A DNA stretch of 64,000 nucleotides, from assembly GCF_026790065.1 (NCBI RefSeq), contig NZ_JALAMO010000012.1, forward strand, positions 62,001-126,000, read 5' to 3'. The notes beneath the pieces were generated by a model. That model made no database searches and was not told the origin of the DNA. It saw only the letters and a list, made by a program, of their open reading frames with translations. Below, piece after piece: positions 35,575 through 44,033 of the stretch. The stretch comes from Bacillus sp. N13C7. Lineage in GTDB: Bacteria; Bacillota; Bacilli; Bacillales; Bacillaceae. The stretch's first letter is position 1. Each line of letters begins with the position of its first letter. The translations under genes were made by a program, and so were the position numbers.

Positions 35575-36318
35575 GTGTATACCGTTCGTGAAGTTGCTAA
35601 GTTAGCTCACACCACAGTGAAGACGTTACATTACTATCACAAATTAGGCCTTTTGATTCCGGAGCAAATGACGGAAGCAGGCTATCATTTATACGGAAAA
35701 AAGGATATCGAACGATTGCAGCAAATCCTTTTTTACAAAGAACTGGATTTGCCTCTCAAAGATATTAAACAATTATTAGATGGAGAAACCGATAGAGAAA
35801 GTATGCTGATCCAGCAAAAATATTTATTAGAACAAAAAATCGATCGGTTGAAAGGACTGGTTAAGACAATCAATTCCTCGATCAAAAGCGCCAAAGAAGG
35901 AGTCGATTTAGACATGGAAGCAATGTTTAAAGGTTTTGAAACTGAAGAAGAATGGGAAGAAGCCTTAAAAGACCAAAATGAACATTTGAAAAAAGAGTAT
36001 GAGTTTGACTTATCAAATGAAACCATTGATGTAGAAGCAATGAACGATTCTGCCATAGAAGCGCAGTCATTTAATGAAGACATGGTTCGATTCCTGCAAG
36101 AAGGTCTCTCTCCAAACGATGCAACCGTTTTGAATCGTGTAAAAGAACATTTATCCTTTTTAAGAAAAAAGGGGCATCCATCATCACCGCAAGACTTTCT
36201 AAATCAAACAGAGTTTTTCATCGTTGATGAGTTTCATAGAAATATGCTTGAGCAATTGCAAACAGGTTACGCTTATTTCCTAAATAAAGCAGCAGCTAAT
36301 TTGGCAAATATAAAATAG
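35575..36318 (+). CDS. MerR-family regulator with TipAS domain
   Basis: 247 residues from a GTG behind AAAGGGGGAATTGAA. Residues 1-70 are the MerR winged helix (MYTVREVAKLAHTTVKTLHY, GYHLYGKKDIERLQQI), residues 80-115 a coiled-coil dimer helix, and the rest a TipAS-like all-helical drug-binding domain (EEEWEEALKDQNEHLKKEYE; EFFIVDEFHRNMLEQLQ). TipA-like proteins bind thiopeptides or other hydrophobic drugs. No pump is adjacent. Close to Mta in size. Name unassigned. Confidence 0.88.
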   Translation: MYTVREVAKLAHTTVKTLHYYHKLGLLIPEQMTEAGYHLYGKKDIERLQQILFYKELDLPLKDIKQLLDGETDRESMLIQQKYLLEQKIDRLKGLVKTINSSIKSAKEGVDLDMEAMFKGFETEEEWEEALKDQNEHLKKEYEFDLSNETIDVEAMNDSAIEAQSFNEDMVRFLQEGLSPNDATVLNRVKEHLSFLRKKGHPSSPQDFLNQTEFFIVDEFHRNMLEQLQTGYAYFLNKAAANLANIK

Positions 36319-36389
36319 CATCCCTCATAAGCCGCTTTTACCCAGTTTCAAAAGAGGTTTATAAATGAAATTGTAAGCATAAAAATGAG

Positions 36390-36418
36390 ATACCAAACAA
36401 TGTTGGTATCTTTTTCTT
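36390..36418. terminator. Terminator of the ATACCAA type
   Basis: AGATACCAA, loop CAATG, TTGGTATCT then TTTTC. It lies between the convergent MerR gene and the ydfC fragment. Confidence 0.75.
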
Positions 36419-36832
36419 TAGAGTTTTTTAATCCTTTTAGAAGAAACATGGGGGATTAAAATCTGATTCGTTTTATTTCCTTTAAGGTAGGTAAAACACA
36501 CTCCGCTGACTGTCACCACCCCGCCTAGCAGGGAGAGGAGTACGGGTATTTCACCTATCCACAACCAAGAAATAAGCAAGGCTAAAGCCGGTGTTGCATA
36601 AAGCGAAAGGGTTGCTTCTGATGAGCCGACGAGTGAAGTGACATATGCAAGGGCAAAGTATGGCACAATGGTTGGCAATAAACCTAAATAAACAATGGAC
36701 AATGTTGCGTTCATGGAAGCGTTCATCATCTCTCCGCCTAAGCCTGGCAGAAACATAAGCATAGGTATTGTTCCGCCCCAAAATGAAAATGTAACGAATC
36801 GGATAAAGCCATATTTTTTTATATAGCGGGGT
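36418..36832 (-). pseudogene. ydfC: EamA transporter YdfC, C-terminal remnant
   Basis: The minus strand reads KYGFIRFVTFSFWGGTIPML and on to VSSKRIKKL with a stop at 36418: about five membrane segments of an EamA protein (EATLSLYATPALALLISWLW). Proteins of this family have about 300 residues; only the last 130-140 remain. The frame is closed by a stop at about 36833. The start of the partner gene ydfD is missing at the same point. Confidence 0.75.
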
Positions 36833-36835
36833 TAA

Positions 36836-37166
36836 AAAACGAAATAAATACTCTCCGAAAAAGCGGCCAGCAGGATGAACAAAGAATGTTGCAACATGGA
36901 ATGTGCCTAAGGGAGGATTCTTTATCTGGATCAAAATATTGCCTGCAATATCAATGAAGTTACTTTATACGAAAGCCTTATCAAAAGGGATTCTTCTTAA
37001 TCTCGGCAGTATTTATGCTCGGGAAAAAGGGAATTATATTCGCTTATCATATGCTTATGCATCACTGGAAGATCTTCAAAAAGGGATTTATGAATTGGGC
37101 TTGATGATTAAAGAATTGGCCAGCAGGCAGTATTTATCCAATCCTAAAAAAAGAGATCAAGCTTAA
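36836..37166 (+). pseudogene. ydfD: MocR-type regulator YdfD, C-terminal remnant
   Basis: VATWNVPKGGFFIWIKILPA and then IRLSYAYASLEDLQKGIYEL are the end of the aminotransferase-like domain of a MocR regulator (the KGGFFIW and RLSYA motifs). Upstream of about 36885 the frame is broken. Full proteins have about 480 residues; the helix-turn-helix and PLP-lysine parts are absent. In B. subtilis ydfC and ydfD are neighbouring divergent genes, so one deletion took both 5' parts. Confidence 0.75.
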
Positions 37167-37230
37167 TGTTCGCTTGATCTGGCGAGTTTCCTCTATAAAT
37201 AGATCAAGTCTTAGCTTGGTCTTAAAAAGA

Positions 37231-37851
37231 TCATGTTTCTGAACGAAAGGTCTTCCCTACTTCTCTGCCTAAACCAAAATAATGTCTAAAATTATAGATA
37301 AGCGGGCTCCATTTAGAGGGGTTGATATGGTTTTCGTTTAATATGATTCTTTCCTCGGCGTGAACATGTAACGCCTGTGTCTCTACAATCGCAAAAGATG
37401 ATTCATATTCTGGAATCCGAATATGTTTTACCTCAGCTTCAATATGGATGGGGCATTCTTTAATGCGTGTAGGTAAAACTGTTTTTGATTGCAAAGCTGT
37501 TAACCCTGCTGCCTCGTATTTTTCTTTTTTATATGTAAACCCGAGCTGTTTCTTTAAAGGCGGAATATCCTTTTTTCCGCTATAGGATGAAATTCTTTCA
37601 ACGTTTTCCCATAAATCAGGGCCGGGTAAGTTTATGACACATTCTTTGTGTCTATTTATGTTTTCAATCGCTTTTCCTCCCAGGCCTATTCCAAGGACAA
37701 TATAGTTTCCAAGAGCCCAAGAAGAAGACATAGGACTAATATTAGTGGTTCCATCCTCATTCAATGTGGAAAGAAGAAATGTTGAGGTTCCATAATACAT
37801 GATGTTTGGTTTGATTTCTTTAAAATGAAGAGTGTCTTGTTCAATATTCAA
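37231..37851 (-). CDS. ydfE: Flavin reductase-like protein YdfE
   Basis: 206 residues of the flavin reductase/FMN-binding split barrel family: TSTFLLSTLNEDGTTNISPM at the N-terminus, YIVLGIGLGGKAIENI, and the helix with ECVINLPGPDLWENVE. Such proteins bind FMN and can reduce flavins with NAD(P)H or bind other ligands. It is divergent from the ArsR-type regulator ydfF over 89 bases containing a 12-bp dyad, so control by YdfF is likely. Confidence 0.9.
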   Translation of the reverse strand: MNIEQDTLHFKEIKPNIMYYGTSTFLLSTLNEDGTTNISPMSSSWALGNYIVLGIGLGGKAIENINRHKECVINLPGPDLWENVERISSYSGKKDIPPLKKQLGFTYKKEKYEAAGLTALQSKTVLPTRIKECPIHIEAEVKHIRIPEYESSFAIVETQALHVHAEERIILNENHINPSKWSPLIYNFRHYFGLGREVGKTFRSET

Positions 37852-37871
37852 TGCTTATCCCTCCTTGTCAT

Positions 37872-37927
37872 CATTACATTCATATTGTAAAGGTTTAACA
37901 TTTCAACTATCATCGAAATATGAATGT
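37872..37927. promoter_or_regulatory. 12-bp dyad between ydfE and ydfF
   Basis: TTACATTCATAT (37872-37883) and its exact inverse ATATGAATGTAA (37916-37927). ArsR-family repressors bind such AT-rich dyads; the arms cover both 5' ends of the divergent pair. Confidence 0.65.
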
Positions 37928-37940
37928 AAGGAGGAAAAAC

Positions 37941-38621
37941 ATGAATCCTAATATTGCCAAAATCTCTTCGCTGCTATCTGATCCCTCGCGTTCTTCCATT
38001 CTTCTCAGCCTAATGGATGGAAGGATACACCCTGCGGGAGAGCTTGCATATCTCGCTAATATTAAACCTCAAACCGCAAGTTTTCACCTGAATAAATTGC
38101 TTGAAGCAAAGCTGATTAGCGTAGAGAAGCATGGAAGGCATCGGTATTACAGGTTGTCTAACTCAGATGCTGCAAACATGATCGAACAATTGCTTCATAT
38201 TGCGCCTGAAGCCAAAGTCACATCTTTAAAGGATTCAAAAGAGAAAAGGGACATGCATTTCGCCCGCACCTGTTATGATCATTTGGCGGGTTATGTGGGC
38301 GTACAAATTACAAATTCACTCGTTGAGCAAGGGATGTTAAAAAAAATTGATGTAAACTTTAAGGTGACGTCAGAGGGATCTTTGTTCTTTTCGAATTTAG
38401 GCATCCACGAAGAGCAGCAGCGAAGTAAGAGGAGAGCATTTGCCTGCTGCTGTTTGGATTGGAGTGAGCGGCAACATCATATTGCAGGGGCGTCAGGAAA
38501 TGCCCTATTGGTGCGAATGTTAGAAGAAGAATGGATCGTTCGTATGCCGAAAACGAGGGCGATTAGGATTACACAAAGCGGGAAAATCGCATTGGATAAA
38601 TACTTCAAAGTGAATATTTAG
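37941..38621 (+). CDS. ydfF: ArsR-type winged-helix regulator YdfF
   Basis: 226 residues from ATG 37941, because AAGGAGGAAAAAC precedes it; the in-frame ATG 37920 lies within the dyad. The N-terminal 75 residues are an ArsR winged helix (DPSRSSILLSLMDGRIHPAGE, LANIKPQTASFHLNKLLEAK). A longer C-terminal domain follows, with AFACCCLDWSERQHHIAGAS (four clustered cysteines) and a second helix-turn-helix-like end. It does not have the CVC metal site. Divergent from ydfE. Confidence 0.9.
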   Translation: MNPNIAKISSLLSDPSRSSILLSLMDGRIHPAGELAYLANIKPQTASFHLNKLLEAKLISVEKHGRHRYYRLSNSDAANMIEQLLHIAPEAKVTSLKDSKEKRDMHFARTCYDHLAGYVGVQITNSLVEQGMLKKIDVNFKVTSEGSLFFSNLGIHEEQQRSKRRAFACCCLDWSERQHHIAGASGNALLVRMLEEEWIVRMPKTRAIRITQSGKIALDKYFKVNI

Positions 38622-38640
38622 GGAACTTTTTATTAAGAGA

Positions 38641-38690
38641 ATGAGAAAGAAGGAGTAAGATTCGTTAAAATCTTACTCCTTCTCATTATC
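38641..38690. terminator. Terminator between ydfF and ydfG
   Basis: AGAAGGAGTAAGATT, loop CGTTAA, AATCTTACTCCTTCT: a perfect 15-bp stem between convergent genes, overlapping the ydfG stop. Confidence 0.8.
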
Positions 38691-39129
38691 TTGAAGTTGC
38701 TTGATTCCCCATTGCAATAGAGATGCGATTCCAACTGTTTATCTGATTGATGATGAGAACTAGGTCAACATATTGTTTTTCATCATAATGTTCCCGCACT
38801 CGATGATAGAGCTCATCAGGAACCCTTTTAGATGGAATGAGCGTGATGTGTTCAGATAGTTCGAGCGCTGCTTTCTCTTCAGGTGAATAAAAATCACATT
38901 CATTCCAAGCAGGTAAGCAGTAAATTCGCTGTTCCGTTTCCCCCATTTTGCGGGCATCAGAAGTATGCATATCTAAGCAGAAAGCACACCCGTTTATTTG
39001 AGAAACTCTGATTTTAATTAGCTCCCTCGTCAATCGGTTAATTGAAGATTGTTTCGTGTATTTCTCCATATCCATCATCATCTTCATACCTTCAGGTGCA
39101 ACATCATAGTAGGACACTCTTTGACTCAT
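38686..39129 (-). CDS. ydfG: AhpD-like alkylhydroperoxidase-family protein YdfG
   Basis: 147 residues of the carboxymuconolactone decarboxylase/AhpD family. The redox motif CAFCLDMH gives Cys 48, Cys 51 and His 55, preceded by the helix RELIKIRVSQIN. Such proteins reduce peroxides or act as thiol oxidoreductases. Same length as YdfG of strain 168. The start is behind AAAGGAGTCTTGCCTT. Confidence 0.9.
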   Translation of the reverse strand: MSQRVSYYDVAPEGMKMMMDMEKYTKQSSINRLTRELIKIRVSQINGCAFCLDMHTSDARKMGETEQRIYCLPAWNECDFYSPEEKAALELSEHITLIPSKRVPDELYHRVREHYDEKQYVDLVLIINQINSWNRISIAMGNQATSR

Positions 39130-39214
39130 AAGGCAAGACTCCTTTCCTTAAGATACATAAATTGTATCCCGGCATTGATTATTTTACCAATGTACAGTTT
39201 GTATGGCGTCTATT

Positions 39215-39388
39215 TTACCACCTTTTGGCAAGAAGCTGCTTTGAATAAAAGTAAGGATAGCCAACAATGATGAGAGGAGCTGCTAATGCAAGGAGTATCC
39301 ATGAACCTGAGTGACTGTCTCTAATGACCCCAATGAATATACAAGTACCAATTAGAAAATATAAAAAAACACCTAAAAACCAATACAT
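39215..39388 (-). CDS. Small two-segment membrane protein (57 aa)
   Basis: The minus strand from ATG 39388 reads MYWFLGVFLYFLIGTCIFIG, then a short polar turn RDSHSGS, then WILLALAAPLIIVGYPYFY and a basic tail SKQLLAKRW. Two membrane helices with a positively charged C-terminus and a site AAAGAGGA six bases before this ATG (another in-frame ATG at 39394 is too close). Not recognised, but codon pattern and hydrophobicity look coding. It is not in an operon. Confidence 0.6.
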   Translation of the reverse strand: MYWFLGVFLYFLIGTCIFIGVIRDSHSGSWILLALAAPLIIVGYPYFYSKQLLAKRW

Positions 39389-39394
39389 ATTCAT

Positions 39395-39831
39395 TCCTCT
39401 TTTTCTTTACACGTTCTATTTGATTGAGCATCTTTGTTTCTATGCTCATCTGTTTCTTCGTTCACATTGCTTAATCGATCAAGGCACTGATTTCTTAACA
39501 CTTTCTCAGTTCGAATTCCTTTTCTTTTTAATGATAAAATGGTGAGATCAATCGATTTCAATGATGATCATTCCTTCAATGAATAGTGAGTTCCTCATTA
39601 TTTTAAATGTAAAGTTGGAAAGATAAAACGTACATAAAGGCAGAATGCTTATGTACCTTTGGGCAATGCTCGTATGTTGGGAACATCTAATGGTTCACAG
39701 CACCTTGGTATTGTTGTGTTCCTTCTCTTCCTATAAAATGATTGGATAAATGTGTGTTGCACGTTCAATGAAATGGGTTCTATTTTCATTAGTCTCTGTT
39801 CGGTTAAACTGGTAAAGGAAGTGGATAAGGT
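39395..39831. other. Intergenic stretch before ydfH
   Basis: No convincing gene on either strand; frames are short and lack ribosome binding sites. The promoter of ydfHI should be in the last 150 bases but is not clear. Confidence 0.35.
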
Positions 39832-41055
39832 TTGCAGATAAAGAATTCTATCAAAGAAAAATACTACCCACATGATAGGCGGGCATTAAATATGCTTGCC
39901 CTCAGAGTTCCAGGACTTGCATTTATTCTCATGATCTACATAGCCTCTATCGTGCTGCAATTTGTTTCTGGGAGCTGGTCCATTTTATTGCTTCATGTGT
40001 TTACAATATTAATCGCAATTTTTGTGTTACTGCATTGGCACTCATATCGGTGGGTGAAGAAGAGGGTGATTCTGTATTTCGTCGTACAAGGTTTTATCAC
40101 TTTTACACTTGCTAATCTCATGACTGGCTTCTTAGTGCTGATCATCATTGGCCTTTATGCATTTTTGATTGGACAGATTATAGGAATGGCAGACAGAAGA
40201 AAGACTTTCCTCATCCTTTATTTATTGCTTCTGCTGTCAATCAATGTGCCAAATCAGATTCACAAAGGTGAATACTTGCATTTTCTTGTCATTGCCGTAC
40301 CTATTATGATCGTGATTATTACTTATGCCGCTACATTTTTTTCCCAAGTTGATGAAAAGATAAAAGCGCAGCTGACTCTTGAAAGACTGGAGCTGGCTCA
40401 TCAGCAGGTAGAACAGCTGACGCTGCAAAACGAGAGACAGCGTATGGCCCGGGACTTACACGATACGCTTGCTCAAGGGCTAGTCAGTTTAAATATGCAG
40501 CTGGATGCGATTCATGTTCATCTCGCCAACGGCAATATAGAGAGAGCAAAAGAAATCATTCAACAATCAATAAAAAGAGTGAGAGGTACATTAGCGGATG
40601 CGCGTTCAGCGATTGACGATCTACGCAGCAAATCAGAAGAAATCGGTTTTTTAAAAGAAAGAATTACTTCACTATTGGATCATTTTCAAGAGTCGACAGG
40701 CATGGGTGTGTTTTTAGACTACAGATTACATCAGGTGTTAGACGTTCGTACAGCTGAAAACTGTTATTACATCATTGGAGAATGCATAACGAATGCAGCT
40801 AAGCATGCTGAAGCAGAAACGGTCTCGGTATCTATCTGGGATGATGATAAGAGAAGGCTCCATTTAACTGTGAAGGACAATGGGAAAGGATTTGATGTTG
40901 AAAAGGGCAAGAAAAAGAGAGGACATTATGGGCTTCTCGGTATAGAAGAACGCGTCAGAGCAATGAAAGGCCAATTCAATATAAAGAGTGTAAAATCTAA
41001 AGGAACACAAACTGAGATCACTGTACCAATTCAAGGAGAGATGAAAGATGAATAA
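39832..41055 (+). CDS. ydfH: Sensor histidine kinase YdfH
   Basis: 407 residues. Five or six membrane segments in residues 25-170, a linker helix, then the HisKA_3 phosphoacceptor (ERQRMARDLHDTLAQGLVSL, His 210) and an HATPase domain (ENCYYIIGECITNAAKHAEA; KDNGKGFD; GHYGLLGIEERV). Kinase of the NarX/DesK type. A TTG start is used, as the N-terminus begins before the first Met codons. It overlaps ydfI by eight bases. In B. subtilis YdfHI controls the RND gene ydfJ. Confidence 0.93.
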   Translation: MQIKNSIKEKYYPHDRRALNMLALRVPGLAFILMIYIASIVLQFVSGSWSILLLHVFTILIAIFVLLHWHSYRWVKKRVILYFVVQGFITFTLANLMTGFLVLIIIGLYAFLIGQIIGMADRRKTFLILYLLLLLSINVPNQIHKGEYLHFLVIAVPIMIVIITYAATFFSQVDEKIKAQLTLERLELAHQQVEQLTLQNERQRMARDLHDTLAQGLVSLNMQLDAIHVHLANGNIERAKEIIQQSIKRVRGTLADARSAIDDLRSKSEEIGFLKERITSLLDHFQESTGMGVFLDYRLHQVLDVRTAENCYYIIGECITNAAKHAEAETVSVSIWDDDKRRLHLTVKDNGKGFDVEKGKKKRGHYGLLGIEERVRAMKGQFNIKSVKSKGTQTEITVPIQGEMKDE

Positions 41056-41689
41056 GGTTTTAATCGTTGATGACCACCTTGTCGTGAGGGAAGGTCTGAA
41101 GCTTTTAATTGAAACGAATGATCACTACACCATCATAGGAGAGGCGGAAAATGGCAAAGCAGCAGTCCGCCTAGCAGATGATTTAAAACCGGATATTATT
41201 CTCATGGATCTGTATATGCCAGAGATGAGCGGGTTAGAAGCCATTAAACTAATAAAAGAAAAACACGACATCCCCATCATTATTTTGACTACGTATAATG
41301 AAGATCATCTCATGATCGAAGGAATTGAATTAGGGGCGAAAGGATATCTATTGAAGGATACGAGTTCAGAAACCCTTTTTCATACAATGGATGCAGCAAT
41401 AAGAGGAAACGTGCTGTTGCAGCCTGATATCTTAAAACGTCTGCAAGACATCCAACTGGAGCAGATGAAGAAGCAGGGCAGTAATACGCAGCTGACAGAA
41501 AAGGAAGTCATTGTTCTAAAAGCAATTGCTAAAGGTTTTAAAAGCAAAGCGATCGCCTATGATTTGGGCGTCTCTGAGAGAACAGTAAAGTCCAGGTTAA
41601 CGTCCATTTACAATAAATTAGGCGCAAATTCAAGAACTGAAGCCGTGACGATTGCCATGCAAAGAGGTATTCTGACATTAGACAAATAA
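41048..41689 (+). CDS. ydfI: NarL-family response regulator YdfI
   Basis: 213 residues. Receiver domain with phospho-acceptor Asp 54 (IILMDLYMPEMSG), switch Thr (IILTTY) and Lys (GYLLKDTS). C-terminal LuxR-type helix-turn-helix (LTEKEVIVLKAIAKGFKSKA, LGVSERTVKSRLTSIYNKLG). The start codon lies within the end of ydfH, so translation is coupled. Known targets carry tandem GCCCRAAYGTAC boxes; such boxes lie 17 bases beyond its stop, before ydfJ. Confidence 0.94.
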   Translation: MNKVLIVDDHLVVREGLKLLIETNDHYTIIGEAENGKAAVRLADDLKPDIILMDLYMPEMSGLEAIKLIKEKHDIPIIILTTYNEDHLMIEGIELGAKGYLLKDTSSETLFHTMDAAIRGNVLLQPDILKRLQDIQLEQMKKQGSNTQLTEKEVIVLKAIAKGFKSKAIAYDLGVSERTVKSRLTSIYNKLGANSRTEAVTIAMQRGILTLDK

Positions 41690-41706
41690 CATCAAATTTG
41701 AAATTT

Positions 41707-41732
41707 GCCCAAACGTACATGCCCGAATGTAC
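41707..41732 (+). promoter_or_regulatory. Tandem YdfI boxes upstream of ydfJ
   Basis: GCCCAAACGTAC and GCCCGAATGTAC, direct repeats two bases apart. Both fit GCCCRAAYGTAC, the published YdfI target before ydfJ as I recall it. Confidence 0.85.
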
Positions 41733-41808
41733 GTTTTTTTTATTTCATTGTCAACTACAATGAGAAAGCAAAGAATGTTATCTAGCAATGTGCTGAAAGG
41801 AGATTATC

Positions 41809-43980
41809 ATGTCTAGAATGTTATATAAATTAGGAGGATGGGTTGCTCGCAATCGCATAAAAGTAATATGTGCGTGGATCGTTGTGTTAGTTGCTTCGGT
41901 AGGCCTTGCAATCACGTTAAAACCAAGTTTTTCTGAGGATATGTCCATACCTGACACACCTTCGGAAAAAGCGATGGATGTCATTCAAAAAGAATTTCCT
42001 CACGGTCCTGATAAAGGGAGCATACGGGTGATTTTCGGAGCTGAAGATGGAGAGAAACTTACTGCAGAGTCAGCCAAAAAAGCAATCGAAAATACGTTTA
42101 AGGAAATCAATAAAGATGATTCCGTAGACTCGATTGCAAGTCCTTTTGTGACAGGAACAATCGCGAAAGATGGCACAGTTGCCTATGCTGATATTACGTA
42201 TAAATCTTCAGCAGATGATATAAAAGATTACTCTATCGAACATGTAAAAAACAGTTTGAAAATAGCTGATGCTGAGGGCTTGCAGACGGAGCTAAGCGGA
42301 GATATACCAGGAGCCGAGATGGAGATAGGCGGAGTGTCTGAAATTGTCGGCATTATCTTGGCCTTTGTCGTTTTAGCCATTACATTCGGCTCCTTATTAA
42401 TAGCAGGTTTGCCGATTTTAACTGCGCTAATTGGTTTAGGTGTAAGTATTGGACTGGTGTTGATTGGGACACAAGTATTCGATATTGCTTCCGTCAGCCT
42501 TTCATTAGCTGGAATGATTGGCCTTGCTGTTGGGATAGATTATGCTTTATTTATTTTTACGAAGCACCGCCAGTTTTTAGGCGAAGGCGCACAAAAAAAT
42601 GAATCAATTGCGAGAGCGACAGGAACAGCTGGAAGTGCAGTTGTTTTTGCGGGACTTACTGTGATCGTCGCACTTTGCGGATTGACTGTCGTTAACATTC
42701 CTTTTATGTCTGCAATGGGGCTGACAGCAGGGCTTAGTGTATTGTTGGCTGTTCTCGCTTCAATCACGCTTGTGCCTGCCGTTTTGTCGATAGTGGGGAA
42801 ACGGATGGTTCCGAAGTCAAACAAGAAAAAAGAAAATCAAAGCGCTGAAACAAATGTCTGGGGACGCTTTGTCACAAAAAATCCTATCATGCTAAGTGTA
42901 TGCAGCATTCTTATTTTGCTCGTCATTAGTATCCCGTCGATGCATTTGGAGCTGGGCTTGCCTGATGCAGGGATGAAAGCGAAGGATAATCCAGATCGCC
43001 GGGCTTATGACTTGCTTGCCGATGGTTTTGGAGAAGGATTTAATGGTCAATTAACAATCGTAGCGGATGCCACAAGTGTGACAGAAAATAAGGCGGAAGC
43101 CTTCGCAGATGCAGTGAAAGAAATAAAGGAGCTAGACCATGTATCAAGTGTCACTCCTGCACGGCCTAATGAAGAAGGGAACTTTGCCATCATTACGGTA
43201 GTTCCAACAACAGGCCCAAATGATGTGGTAACGAAGGATTTGGTAAAGGATGTACGCAGCTTATCAGATAAAAACGGGGTAGATTTGCTCGTTACTGGAT
43301 CGACTGCAGTGAATATTGATATTTCAGACCGCCTTAATGACGCGATACCGGTGTTTGCTGTACTCATAGTTGGTTTTGCGTTTGTCTTGCTGACCATCGT
43401 TTTCCGTTCGCTGCTTGTGCCGCTTGTTGCGGTTGCAGGATTCATATTGACGATGACAGCCACACTTGGAACCTGTGTATTTGTTTTACAAGACGGTAAT
43501 CTCATCGACTTTTTGAAAATACCTGAAAAAGGGCCGATACTCGCGTTCTTGCCGATTTTATCTATTGGGATACTGTTTGGATTAGCCATGGATTATCAAG
43601 TATTCCTTGTAAGCAGAATGCGTGAAGAATATGTGAAAACAAAGAATCCAGTACAAGCGATTCAAGCTGGATTAAAACACAGCGGTCCTGTTGTCACCGC
43701 AGCCGGCCTGATCATGATATTCGTTTTTGCAGGATTTATCTTTGCTGGTGAAGCGTCTATCAAAGCCAACGGATTGGCTCTTTCCTTTGGTGTGCTCTTT
43801 GATGCATTTATTGTACGAATGACACTCATTCCAAGTGTCATGAAGCTGATGGGGAATGCAGCCTGGTATTTGCCAAAATGGCTAGACAAGATCATTCCGA
43901 ATGTGGACATAGAAGGGCACCAACTCACGAAAGAAATACAGCCAGAAATAGATTATGAACAAAAGAAACAAATCATGTAA
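41809..43980 (+). CDS. ydfJ: RND/MmpL-family exporter YdfJ
   Basis: 723 residues with twelve membrane segments in two halves, each with a large extracellular loop (residues 35-170 and about 395-500). Family motifs: GLAVGIDYALFIFTKHRQFL in the first half and FGLAMDYQVFLVSRMREEY in the second, with the Asp pairs used for proton coupling. It exports lipids or drugs; the substrate is not established. The start follows AAAGGAGATTATC. It is under YdfHI control in B. subtilis, and its boxes are visible. Confidence 0.93.
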   Translation: MSRMLYKLGGWVARNRIKVICAWIVVLVASVGLAITLKPSFSEDMSIPDTPSEKAMDVIQKEFPHGPDKGSIRVIFGAEDGEKLTAESAKKAIENTFKEINKDDSVDSIASPFVTGTIAKDGTVAYADITYKSSADDIKDYSIEHVKNSLKIADAEGLQTELSGDIPGAEMEIGGVSEIVGIILAFVVLAITFGSLLIAGLPILTALIGLGVSIGLVLIGTQVFDIASVSLSLAGMIGLAVGIDYALFIFTKHRQFLGEGAQKNESIARATGTAGSAVVFAGLTVIVALCGLTVVNIPFMSAMGLTAGLSVLLAVLASITLVPAVLSIVGKRMVPKSNKKKENQSAETNVWGRFVTKNPIMLSVCSILILLVISIPSMHLELGLPDAGMKAKDNPDRRAYDLLADGFGEGFNGQLTIVADATSVTENKAEAFADAVKEIKELDHVSSVTPARPNEEGNFAIITVVPTTGPNDVVTKDLVKDVRSLSDKNGVDLLVTGSTAVNIDISDRLNDAIPVFAVLIVGFAFVLLTIVFRSLLVPLVAVAGFILTMTATLGTCVFVLQDGNLIDFLKIPEKGPILAFLPILSIGILFGLAMDYQVFLVSRMREEYVKTKNPVQAIQAGLKHSGPVVTAAGLIMIFVFAGFIFAGEASIKANGLALSFGVLFDAFIVRMTLIPSVMKLMGNAAWYLPKWLDKIIPNVDIEGHQLTKEIQPEIDYEQKKQIM

Positions 43981-43982
43981 TA

Positions 43983-44016
43983 GAAAAAGCAGATCTTTTA
44001 TGATCTGCTTTTTTTA
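43983..44016. terminator. Bidirectional terminator between ydfJ and ydfK
   Basis: AAAAAGCAGATC, loop TTTTAT, GATCTGCTTTTTTT with T-runs on both strands. Confidence 0.9.
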
Positions 44017-44033
44017 ACTTCAAGCGCCCGTTA

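Noticed and set aside
39649..39873. Minus-strand ORF of 74 aa upstream of ydfH
   Set aside because: No ribosome binding site, no hydrophobic or family pattern, overlaps the ydfH start.
42540..43928. Minus-strand ORFs inside ydfJ (up to 180 aa)
   Set aside because: Shadows of the RND gene: Ser/Thr/Pro-rich, no start signals.
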